From: Streptomyces katrae
Lineage (GTDB): Bacteria > Actinomycetota > Actinomycetes > Streptomycetales > Streptomycetaceae
Length of the DNA: 8,260 nt
Direction: 5' to 3'
NCBI RefSeq assembly: GCF_000966975.1
Contig: NZ_JZWV01000914.1
Coordinates: forward strand, 1 to 8,260
Of this stretch, positions 1 through 5,547 are shown piece by piece; position 1 is the first letter of the stretch; each line of letters starts with the position of its first letter. Under the pieces are notes generated by a model. It was not told the DNA's origin. It saw nothing but the letters and a program-made list of their open reading frames with translations, and made no database searches. The translations under genes were made by a program, and so were the position numbers.

Positions 1-510
1 GGGCAGCACCGGTTCGGAGCCCGTGGCCAGCACCACGGCCTGCCGGGCCCGCAGCACGCGGGTCGTGCCGTCGGCCGCGGTGACGTGCACCCGGCGCTCG
101 CCGTCGAGCCGGCCCCGGCCGCGCACCAGGGCGGCGCCGGCCGCCGCGAGCCAGGCGGCCTGGCCGGCGTCGTCACCGCGTCCGGTGAAGCGGTCGCGGC
201 GGGCCAGGACGGCCGCCGGGTCGGGCGGACCGGTCACCGACTGCCGGGCCCCGTCGACCGCGCGGGCCGAGGCGAGGGCCGCGCCGGGCCGCAGGAGGGC
301 CTTGCTGGGGACGCACGCCGTGTAGGAGCAGGCGCCGCCGACGGCCCCGTCCTCGACGACGGCGACGCTCAGACCGCCGCGTACGGCGCGGTCGGCGAGT
401 ACTTCGCCGCCCGGTCCGGCGCCGATCACCACGACGTCGTACGCCTCGTGCGCGTCCGCGTGCGGCGCCGCGTGGACGAGTTGTCGGGCCGGTGCTCCAG
501 ACCGCGTCAC
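1..510 (-). CDS. FAD/NAD(P)-dependent disulfide oxidoreductase (dihydrolipoamide dehydrogenase/mercuric reductase family), N-terminal part
   Basis: The first 170 residues are in the window; the gene continues past the left edge. Residues 25-35 (YDVVVIGAGPG) are the GxGxxG dinucleotide-binding fold for FAD. Residues 59-70 (GACSYTACVPSK) carry the redox-active pair Cys61 and Cys66 in the C-x4-C-x-PSK arrangement of the class I pyridine nucleotide-disulfide oxidoreductases. Residues 161-167 (LATGSEP) match the conserved ATGS motif before the NAD domain. Enzymes of this family pass electrons between NAD(P)H and a disulfide, quinone or metal through FAD and the cysteine pair; the substrate here cannot be told without the C-terminal half. 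The start is GTG at 510, chosen because it overlaps the stop of the preceding Dps remnant (shared bases GTGA, 507-510) and leaves about 24 residues before the FAD fold. The overlap suggests translational coupling. Confidence 0.85.
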   Translation of the reverse strand, partial: MTRSGAPARQLVHAAPHADAHEAYDVVVIGAGPGGEVLADRAVRGGLSVAVVEDGAVGGACSYTACVPSKALLRPGAALASARAVDGARQSVTGPPDPAAVLARRDRFTGRGDDAGQAAWLAAAGAALVRGRGRLDGERRVHVTAADGTTRVLRARQAVVLATGSEPVLP

Positions 511-671
511 ACCCGCACCAACGGGGTGTCGACGAGGTTGAGGCGCTGGCAGGCGTACATGCGGGTGTCGTAGCTCAGGCCGAGGGGCAGCTGTTTGACC
601 GTCCCGAAGCGCTGGGTCTCGGGGCCCTTCTGGTGCAGCAGCGGCTGGCCGCCGCCTGTCGCGGTCTCCAT
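507..671 (-). pseudogene. Dps/ferritin-like protein remnant with large in-frame internal deletion (54 aa)
   Basis: A 54-residue frame opens with ATG at 671, preceded by AGGAGA nine bases upstream. Residues 11-45 (from LLHQKGPETQRFGTV to ACQRLN) resemble the N-terminal tail and first helix start of actinobacterial Dps proteins. The last nine residues (LVDTPLVRV) resemble the extreme C-terminus of the same proteins, which as I recall ends in a sequence like AEHLVDTPLVRA. A normal Dps is about 160-200 residues, so the four-helix ferritin core, with the ferroxidase histidines and acids, is missing and the two ends are joined after Asn45. The frame is still open and its stop overlaps the GTG of the downstream oxidoreductase. 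Intact Dps protects DNA and stores iron; this peptide could not form the dodecamer. The family match is from memory; an unrelated small protein is the alternative. Confidence 0.6.
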
Positions 672-717
672 GGGGAGAGTTCTCCTGGGGGGTCGTGCAC
701 GGATGTTCGGTGTGGGT

Positions 718-761
718 GGCCCGGCCGCCGGTCCTCGGGGGTGTCGGCCGACGGCCGGGCC
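718..761. terminator. Strong GC hairpin between DoxX and Dps-remnant genes
   Basis: Perfect 10-bp inverted repeat: GGCCCGGCCG at 718-727 pairs with CGGCCGGGCC at 752-761, with a 24-base loop. It starts about 40 bases beyond the DoxX stop when read leftward and lies upstream of the Dps-remnant start. There is no T tract, which is usual for streptomycete terminators. It would separate the hydrolase/DoxX transcript from the Dps-remnant/oxidoreductase transcript. A leader structure for the latter is the alternative. Confidence 0.5.
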
Positions 762-802
762 GGTACGGGGCCCTGTGGCGGTACGAGGCCCTGGACGGGT
801 GT

Positions 803-1294
803 CTAGGCGGCGGGGGCGCGGTGCAGGGCGAGCCGGGTGAGCAGCCCGCTGCCGACTCCGGCCGTGAGTACCAGCGCCGTCCACCACAGGGGGTACGGCG
901 TCAGGCCCAGCGCGTCGTCGAGGGACCAGGTCCCGGGGCCGGTGGCCGCCAGGGCGACGGCAGCGCCGATCAGGACCAGGGGGTACTCGTATCCGTCGTT
1001 CTGCACCCAGAGGCCGTTGGACCACTTGACGGTGAGGGCGACGGTCATGACGCCGATGGCCCCGGTCGCGGCGAGCGGGGTGAGCAGCCCGGCCGTCAGC
1101 AGCAGCCCGGAGCCGATCTGGCCGCCGCCCGCCGCGAGGGCGGTCAGGGCGCCGCCGCGGAAGCCGTCGGCGCGGAACTCGCGGGCCCCGCCGTCGAGGC
1201 CCTTCCCGCCGAGGTGGGTACTGATCTTCTGCACCCCGTGGCCGGCGATGAGCAGGCCCACGAGCAGCCGCAGGATCAGCAGGCCGGTGTCCAA
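803..1294 (-). CDS. DoxX family membrane protein
   Basis: A 163-residue integral membrane protein of the DoxX family, whose members are small four-helix proteins often linked to thiol or oxidative stress and to oxidoreductases. Residues 5-24 (LLILRLLVGLLIAGHGVQKI) are the typical first helix with the family's RLxxGxxxxxHGxxKl pattern. Further hydrophobic helices lie at about 60-80, 103-119 and 136-154, and the QIGSGLLLTAGLLTPLAA stretch (59-76) is characteristic of the second. The length is usual for the family. The frame stays open upstream into the hydrolase gene, so the start must be chosen. TTG at 1294 puts Met just before the first helix and leaves only five bases after the hydrolase stop; CTG at 1303 is a less likely alternative. 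No strong Shine-Dalgarno is visible, so translation probably depends on the upstream gene. Confidence 0.85.
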   Translation of the reverse strand: MDTGLLILRLLVGLLIAGHGVQKISTHLGGKGLDGGAREFRADGFRGGALTALAAGGGQIGSGLLLTAGLLTPLAATGAIGVMTVALTVKWSNGLWVQNDGYEYPLVLIGAAVALAATGPGTWSLDDALGLTPYPLWWTALVLTAGVGSGLLTRLALHRAPAA

Positions 1295-1299
1295 GGGGG

Positions 1300-1962
1300 T
1301 CAGCCCGCCGCGTGCGCGCCGATGACCGTCTGCGCGTAGACGACGCCCAGGCCGTACGCGCCCGCGTGCTCCTTCACGATCTCCATGACGGCGCCGTACG
1401 TCTCCTGGCGGGCCCAGTCGCGCTGGAGCTCCAGCAGGACCTGTACCCAGGTCACGGGCACCGCGCCGGCGGCGATCATCCGCTGGAGGGCGTGCTCGTG
1501 GGCGGCCGGGGTCACGCCGCCGGAGGCGTCGGAGACCACGTAGACCTCGTAGCCCTGCTCCAGCGCGGACAGGGCGGGCAGCACGAGGCACACCTCGGTC
1601 CACAGCCCCGACAGGACGATCTTCTTACGGCCGGTGGCGCGGACGGCCTCGACCAGCGCCTCGTCCTCCCAGGCGTTCATGCTGGTGCGGTCGATCGGCT
1701 TCTGGTCGGGGAAGACGGCGGCGAGCTGGGGCAGGAGCGGGCCGGAGAAGGACTCGGCGGCGACGGTGGTGAGGACGGCGGGCACGTCGAACGCGCGGGC
1801 CGCCTTCGCGAGGCCGACCGTGCTGTTGATGATCGCGGCGCGGTCGCCGCTGCCGGTGCCGAAGAACATCTGCGGCTGGTGGTCGACGAAGAGCATGACG
1901 GCGTTGTCGGGCGTCAGCAGGTCCGTGCTCGGGCCGGCGTGTACCTGGGTGATGTCGAACAT
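1300..1962 (-). CDS. Isochorismatase-family (YcaC-like) cysteine hydrolase
   Basis: A 220-residue cytoplasmic hydrolase of the isochorismatase superfamily, closest in layout to YcaC-type proteins. Asp27 in MLFVDHQPQM is the expected catalytic acid, and Cys125 in SGLWTEVCLVLPALSAL is the nucleophile position after the conserved turn. Arg92 in the DRTSMNAWED segment lies where many members place the basic triad residue. The GYEVYVVSDASGG stretch (137-149) is also typical. The substrate of YcaC-like proteins is not settled, so a true isochorismatase role should not be assumed. ATG at 1962 is chosen because the recognisable protein begins there and AGGACA lies just upstream; the same frame is open for another 640 bases but with non-coding character. 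It is probably co-transcribed with the DoxX gene five bases downstream. Confidence 0.9.
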   Translation of the reverse strand: MFDITQVHAGPSTDLLTPDNAVMLFVDHQPQMFFGTGSGDRAAIINSTVGLAKAARAFDVPAVLTTVAAESFSGPLLPQLAAVFPDQKPIDRTSMNAWEDEALVEAVRATGRKKIVLSGLWTEVCLVLPALSALEQGYEVYVVSDASGGVTPAAHEHALQRMIAAGAVPVTWVQVLLELQRDWARQETYGAVMEIVKEHAGAYGLGVVYAQTVIGAHAAG

Positions 1963-2012
1963 GGGAATGTCCTGTCGTGAAACGGGCTTCAGGGACCGGA
2001 GCGGTCGTGGAG

Positions 2013-2040
2013 GCCAGCCGTCCCACGGGGGGCGGCTGGC
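2013..2040. other. Hairpin upstream of the isochorismatase-family gene
   Basis: Perfect 8-bp inverted repeat GCCAGCCG (2013-2020) with CGGCTGGC (2033-2040); the 12-base loop can form additional C-G pairs (CCC with GGG). It lies in the 179-bp gap between the frameshifted oxidoreductase stop and the hydrolase start, about 50 bases before the latter. It may be a terminator for the upstream phosphatase/oxidoreductase transcript or a leader structure of the hydrolase mRNA. The rest of this gap shows no clear promoter. Confidence 0.35.
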
Positions 2041-2141
2041 ACTCCCCGAACGTAGGTCCGCCCAGGTCAGCCCGGTTGTCCGAGCGCGCCCGACACCTTG
2101 CCGCTGCGTGCACCGCCCGTGTTCACCCTCAGCCGGTGGGG

Positions 2142-2710
2142 TCAGCGTGCGATGGAGACCGCGAAGGGCGCGAATCCGCCGCCGCGGATGAGATGCGGGA
2201 CGAACAGGATCGCGGCCTCCGTCGCACGGGCGGTCCGGATCCCTCCGAGGTCGGTGATCCACTCCTCTCTCCAGCCGATGTCGGCGAGCAGGGCGCGGAC
2301 GGTCCGCTTGGCCTCGGCGTCCTCGCCGGAGAGGAACGCGGTGGGCGGGTGCGCGAGGGTGGCGGGCGCGGTCATCACCGGATAGAGCATGGTGTTGAGC
2401 GTCTTGACGACGCGGGTCTCCGGGAGCGCTTTTTGCAGGCGCTCGGCGAGGCTGGAGCCGGGGTGGAGTCGGTGGTGGCGTTGGAGACGTCGATGAGGAT
2501 CTTGCCCCGCAGCTCCTCGCGGAGCGCGGTGAGACGTTCCAGGGAGCCGGCGCCCGGTGTGGCGTTGATGACGACCCGGGCGGTGCGGGCGGCCTCGGCG
2601 GCGGCACCCTCGGTGCGGCCCGCCGTGGTGACCCGGTGCCCCGCCCGGGTCAGGGCGGTGGCCAGGTTGCCGCCGACGCGGCCGTTTCCCAGGACTGCGA
2701 TGTCGATCAT
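2142..2710 (-). pseudogene. F420/NADP-type oxidoreductase (NAD-binding, F420_oxidored-like), split by a one-base frameshift
   Basis: ATG at 2710 follows a good ribosome site (AAAGGAA) and opens a frame whose first residues IAVLGNGRVGGNLA form the GxGxxG NAD(P)-binding fold of the F420-dependent NADP oxidoreductase family. The frame reads well to SNATTDSTP (about residue 85), then turns to arginine/serine-rich nonsense ending at 2375. The other frame picks up at once with GSSLAERLQKALPETRVV and runs to TGA at 2142, including the typical KTLNTM stretch and a plausible C-terminus. One base appears to be missing at the CCGGGG run (2458-2463). If restored, the protein would be about 189 residues, normal for small members that reduce NADP or related substrates in the cytoplasm. 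It lies 35 bases after the phosphatase gene, probably in one operon. Either true inactivation or a sequencing error at the run would explain it. Confidence 0.75.
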
Positions 2711-2745
2711 TGCGGTTCCTTTCCTGCTGTTTCTTCTGCTCGTCG

Positions 2746-3573
2746 TCAGGGTCGGCGGGAGAGCGTCGCTGCGGCCTGGGCGTGCACGCCGGGTGCGGCG
2801 GCCAGGAAGCTGTCGCTCTGCGGAGTCCAGGGACGGCCTTCGACGTCGGAGACGCGTCCACCGGCTTCCCGGACGAGCAGCGCCCCGGGCAGCAGGTCCG
2901 CGCGGGCGCCGGCGAACTGCCAGAAGGCGTCGGCCCTGCCGGAGGCCACGTTCGCGAGGTGCAGGGTCGCCGGCACGGCGGTGCGCACGACGAGCGCGTC
3001 GAAGAGCATCGCGGTGATGGAGGCGCCGACGCGCCGTACGACGTCCTCGTCCTCGTCGGGCCTGGCCTGGCTGGTGGCGACGATGCTCAGGTCGAGGTGC
3101 GCGGCCTGGGAGACGTGCAGAGGCCGGCCGTCGAGGTGGGCGCCCGCTCCGGAGAGCGCGGTGTAGGTCTCGCCCGTCAGCGGCAGGTGGACCGCGGTGA
3201 GGACCGGCTCGTTCTCACGCACGAGGGTGGCGGTGACCGCCCATTCCGGCAGGGCGTGAAGGTGGTTGACGTTGCCTTCGGCCGGATCCACGACCCACCA
3301 TTCGCCGGACGGCAGCGCTCCGCCGTCGAGTTCGTCCTCCACCCAGCCCGCGTTCGGGCGCAGCCGGGTGAGGCGGGGGCGCAGGATGCCGAGGGCGGTG
3401 TCGTCGTTGACGGCGAGCGCCCGCGTCAACTCCTGCCGGGTGTCGTAGCGGACCACCTCGCCGAAGCGCTCGCGCAGTGCCGAACCGGCCGTGCGCACCG
3501 CGCCCACGGTCTGGGCCAGCAGGTCGGCGTCGGAGGTGGTGAGGGTGGCGGCGGTCTGGTGCGTTCGGGACAT
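2746..3573 (-). CDS. Inositol monophosphatase family protein
   Basis: A 275-residue member of the Mg-dependent, Li-sensitive phosphatase superfamily (inositol monophosphatase, CysQ, fructose bisphosphatase type). The family metal sites can be placed: the acidic VEDE (78-81) where others have GEE, the WVVDPAEGNVNHLHALPEWAV region (93-113) for the usual WxxDPLDGTxN motif, and Asp226 in ARADLLPGALLVREAGG (223-239) for the WDxAAGxLIvxEAGG motif. The second motif is altered: Glu99 replaces the second Asp and Asn101 the Thr, and Ala225 replaces the Trp before Asp226. It may therefore be a divergent subfamily, and the substrate (sugar phosphate, nucleotide or other) is unknown. ATG at 3573 has AGGAG seven bases upstream. 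It is the first gene of the leftward set, facing the LysR gene, and so the most likely direct LysR target. Confidence 0.85.
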   Translation of the reverse strand: MSRTHQTAATLTTSDADLLAQTVGAVRTAGSALRERFGEVVRYDTRQELTRALAVNDDTALGILRPRLTRLRPNAGWVEDELDGGALPSGEWWVVDPAEGNVNHLHALPEWAVTATLVRENEPVLTAVHLPLTGETYTALSGAGAHLDGRPLHVSQAAHLDLSIVATSQARPDEDEDVVRRVGASITAMLFDALVVRTAVPATLHLANVASGRADAFWQFAGARADLLPGALLVREAGGRVSDVEGRPWTPQSDSFLAAAPGVHAQAAATLSRRP

Positions 3574-3613
3574 GGCGGTACTCCTGACGGAGGGAGGTGG
3601 GTGGCGTCCGGGC

Positions 3614-3634
3614 GGGCCGAGTCGGCGTCGGCCC
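3614..3634 (-). other. Leader hairpin of the leftward operon
   Basis: Perfect 7-bp inverted repeat GGGCCGA (3614-3620) and TCGGCCC (3628-3634) with a seven-base loop. It lies inside the predicted 5' leader (about 84 bases) of the phosphatase-gene transcript, between the proposed promoter and the AGGAG site. It could stabilise the mRNA or attenuate transcription; a chance hairpin in GC-rich DNA is also possible. Confidence 0.35.
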
Positions 3635-3663
3635 CGTGTTCCGGTGCTCGTGCCTGCCCCTCA

Positions 3664-3692
3664 ACGGTAGGAAGGCCCGGAGTTAACTTCAA
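3664..3692 (-). promoter_or_regulatory. Predicted leftward promoter of the phosphatase operon
   Basis: On the minus strand TTGAAG (3692-3687) is followed after exactly 17 bases by TACCGT (3669-3664). These fit the housekeeping pattern TTGACa-N17-TAnnnT. Transcription would begin near 3657, giving a leader of about 84 bases before the ATG at 3573. The -35 box lies inside the palindrome at 3687-3704. Confidence 0.5.
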
Positions 3693-3704
3693 CTGCATGT
3701 GAAG
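3681..3704. promoter_or_regulatory. Predicted LysR operator in the divergent promoter region
   Basis: CTTCAACTGCATGTGAAG (3687-3704) is an 18-bp palindrome with seven of nine base pairs matched (CTTCA/TGAAG arms, TGCA centre). It is directly joined to the perfect 8-bp palindrome AGTTAACT (3681-3688). LysR regulators bind AT-richer dyads between their own gene and the divergent target, and this is the most AT-rich part of the gap. It overlaps the -35 boxes predicted for both directions. Confidence 0.55.
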
Positions 3705-3716
3705 CACGCCTAGGAT
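3688..3716 (+). promoter_or_regulatory. Predicted rightward promoter of the LysR gene
   Basis: TAGGAT (3711-3716) is a good actinobacterial -10 box, with a weak -35 (TTCAAC, 3688-3693) 17 bases upstream. The -10 ends seven bases before the LysR ATG at 3724, so the mRNA would be leaderless or nearly so. The same bases include AGGA, which could instead act as a ribosome site if transcription starts further upstream. Confidence 0.4.
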
Positions 3717-3723
3717 TACTCGC

Positions 3724-4644
3724 ATGCAATTGGATTTGAACCTGCTCACCGCGCTCGACGCGCTGCTGGAGGAAGGGAGCGTGGCCGGGGCGGCCGCGCG
3801 CCTGCACGTCACCGCCCCCGCGATGAGCCGGAGCCTGGGCCGCATCCGGCGCACGACCGGGGACCAGATCCTGGTACGCACCGGCCGCACGATGACCCCG
3901 ACGCCGTACGCGATCGCCGTCCGGGCGCAGGTGCACGAGCTGGTGCACCAGGTCCGGGGGGTGCTGGCGCCGAGCCGTGAGCTCGATCTGGCAACGCTGG
4001 AACGCACGTTCACGCTTCGCTGGCACGAGTCCCTGGTCGCCCTGAGCGGACCCGCGCTCCTCACGGCCGTGCGGGCACAGGCGCCCGGCGTGCGCTTGCG
4101 CTTCATCGGGGAAGCGAGCGTCGACGCGCACGAGCTGCGGCGCGGCGAGGTCGATCTGGAGGCGAACGCCAACCGCCCCGGCGCGCCGGACATCCGAACC
4201 GAGAAGGCGGGCGAGACCCGCCTGGTCGCCGTCGTACGGCGGGGCCATCCCCTCGCCCGCGCCAGGACACTCACCGCGCGCCGGTACGCCGCGGCCGAGC
4301 ACGTCACCGTCTCACGACGCGGAAACCTGGGCAACGCGGTCGACGAAGCCCTGGCCCAGCTGGGCCTGAGCCGACGCGTGGTGGCGACGGCGCCCACGGA
4401 GGCGGCCGCGTTCGCGTTCGCGCGCGACGGCGATCTGGTGATCAGCGTCCCCGAGGCCACCGCGCGTTCCGCGGCCGGCGACCTCGGCCTGGTCGCCCTG
4501 CCGTTGCCCCTCGAACTGCCGTCGGCGCCGGTGTACCTGTCATGGCATCAGCGCTACGACACGGACAGCGCGCATGCCTGGTTGCGTGGGCTGGCACGAG
4601 ACGCGTTGGCTTCGGTTGCATCCGGCCGTGCGACAGCGCCTTGA
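3724..4644 (+). CDS. LysR family transcriptional regulator
   Basis: A 306-residue protein with the standard LysR length and layout. Residues 1-61 form the winged helix-turn-helix: MQLDLNLLTALDALLEEGSV begins the family pattern, the helix-turn-helix lies at about 19-38 (SVAGAAARLHVTAPAMSRSL), and the TGDQILVRTGRTMTPTPYA stretch is the wing. Residues from about 90 to 295 are the effector-binding domain. The gene diverges from the redox/phosphatase operon and shares a promoter region with it, the classic LysR arrangement, so it probably activates or represses that operon and controls itself. The effector is unknown; by context it may be a redox-active or aromatic compound. ATG at 3724 is chosen because the conserved protein begins there. 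No strong Shine-Dalgarno precedes it, and a -10 box seven bases upstream suggests a leaderless mRNA. Confidence 0.93.
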   Translation: MQLDLNLLTALDALLEEGSVAGAAARLHVTAPAMSRSLGRIRRTTGDQILVRTGRTMTPTPYAIAVRAQVHELVHQVRGVLAPSRELDLATLERTFTLRWHESLVALSGPALLTAVRAQAPGVRLRFIGEASVDAHELRRGEVDLEANANRPGAPDIRTEKAGETRLVAVVRRGHPLARARTLTARRYAAAEHVTVSRRGNLGNAVDEALAQLGLSRRVVATAPTEAAAFAFARDGDLVISVPEATARSAAGDLGLVALPLPLELPSAPVYLSWHQRYDTDSAHAWLRGLARDALASVASGRATAP

Positions 4645-4668
4645 CGCCGCCTCCTGCGGGTGCCGCGG

Positions 4669-4681
4669 GCCAACGCTTGGC
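4669..4681. terminator. Small hairpin after the LysR gene
   Basis: GCCAA-CGC-TTGGC forms a perfect 5-bp stem with a three-base loop 25 bases after the LysR stop. It is short and has no T tract, so it is only a weak terminator candidate. Confidence 0.25.
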
Positions 4682-4800
4682 AAGGCGGGGCGCGTCTCTC
4701 CCAGCTCGTCCGTTCCTCACGTTCGGCCCGCACGGGACGAGACGCTCGGAGGCCACGCCCGCAAACGAGTCCGGCAGGCCGGACCGGCTGGGGGGTGGGG

Positions 4801-4833
4801 CCCGCAAAAGTAGGCCGGTCTGAGTTTTGCGGG
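4801..4833. promoter_or_regulatory. Inverted repeat CCCGCAAAA/TTTTGCGGG
   Basis: Perfect 9-bp arms at 4801-4809 and 4825-4833 around a 15-base spacer. The A and T tracts stand out in this GC-rich background. A partial copy of the left arm (CCCGCAAA) occurs at 4758-4765. The site lies 157 bases after the LysR stop and 94 bases before the secreted-protein start. It may be a bidirectional terminator or a protein-binding site controlling the secreted-protein genes. Confidence 0.4.
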
Positions 4834-4875
4834 TGGAACTGCGTGGTCTGCGCACCCTGCCGCCGGTTGGCTGAA

Positions 4876-4906
4876 GGCAGACGCACAGCACGGCTCCGGC
4901 AGACGC
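4876..4906 (+). repeat. Two direct repeats GGCAGACGC
   Basis: The nonamer GGCAGACGC occurs at 4876-4884 and 4898-4906, 22 bases apart start to start (about two helical turns), just upstream of the secreted-protein ribosome site. The spacing would suit a regulator binding one face of the DNA, but chance is possible. Confidence 0.3.
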
Positions 4907-4927
4907 CGGGCGAGAGAGAGTTCCCTG

Positions 4928-5547
4928 ATGAGAATCCGAAGCGGCATCGCGGCCGCCCTGACCGCGATATGCGTGGGCATCGCGCCCGCGTCATCGGCTC
5001 AGGCGGCCGGGCCGGACTTCAGGGATTCCGGGACGCCGGCTCGCACCACTCCGTGCCCTCTGCCAGCGCAGTACGGGGCCATGGGGTGGCCACAGGGCAT
5101 CGGCATCGGCTGCAGCCGCAAAGCCTGGTCCGACACGGGCACGCCCCCTCGACTCGGATGCTGTGGGCCCGCGGCTCACCGGGGCAGAGCGGGTGCCTCC
5201 TGCAGCCCCCGGTGGCGGCCCGCCCGACCACGACCTGGGGTCCGGCCGCGGGGTGGCGCGTGCCACCGGAGTACCGGCGCTGGGGTGACCACCGGGCCGA
5301 CCTCCCGTACGCAACGTGCACCGTCGCCGTAGGGCCAACGGGCTACCGCCAGGTCAGTGTTCGCACGGGACGGCCTCCGGACGTCAGCGTCCCCCGTCGC
5401 TTGCGTGAGCCTGGGCCAGCTGCTGACACCGGACGATCCCGTTGCCCGGCAAGGACGTTGTCAGAACCTGACCGTGCACGTTGGCGCCCCGTCAATGACT
5501 TCCGCGAACCATCCCTGGAACGCGACATTTCAGAGAGGAAACGATGA
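4928..5547 (+). pseudogene. Small secreted protein of unknown family, apparently frameshifted
   Basis: ATG at 4928, behind a weak GAGAGAG ribosome site, opens with a clear Sec signal peptide: charged MRIR, hydrophobic core, and probable cleavage after SSAQA (residue 26). The mature start runs to about residue 73 (KAWSDTGTPP) with coding-like third positions. Beyond the C run at 5144-5148 this frame becomes Arg/Pro/Gly-rich and stops at 5332, while the -1 frame takes over with higher third-position GC and more protein-like content (VPPEYRRWGDHRADLPYATC, CTVAVGPTGYRQVSVRTG). One missing C would explain this. The corrected frame has no stop until 5547, where its TGA overlaps the ATG of the next gene, but coding character fades after about 5380, so the true 3' end is uncertain. 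I do not recognise the family. An alternative is an intact 134-residue protein ending at 5332. Confidence 0.5.

Noticed and set aside
1295..1603. Upstream extension of the DoxX frame
   Set aside because: The extension overlaps the hydrolase gene in another frame and is Arg/Gly-rich; the DoxX family starts at the first membrane helix.
1963..2607. N-terminal extension of the isochorismatase-family frame
   Set aside because: The upstream part is Pro/Arg-rich, overlaps the oxidoreductase coding region in another frame, and the known protein begins at the ATG at 1962 behind its own ribosome site.
1977..3017. Long plus-strand open frame of 346 codons
   Set aside because: It is antisense to the oxidoreductase and phosphatase genes and is Arg/Ala/Gly-rich with no recognisable motif. 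Such shadow frames are expected in GC-rich DNA.
2710..3702. Plus-strand open frame of 330 codons opposite the phosphatase gene
   Set aside because: The minus strand encodes a clear phosphatase with conserved motifs and a good ribosome site; the plus frame lacks both.
3426..4460. Minus-strand frame of 344 codons across the LysR gene
   Set aside because: It covers both the LysR gene and the divergent promoter region, and its translation is low-complexity Arg/Ser/Ala.
4850..5543. c-di-AMP (ydaO) riboswitch upstream of the secreted-protein genes
   Set aside because: This riboswitch controls cell-wall hydrolase genes in Streptomyces, so I looked for its conserved segments, but none was recognisable here.
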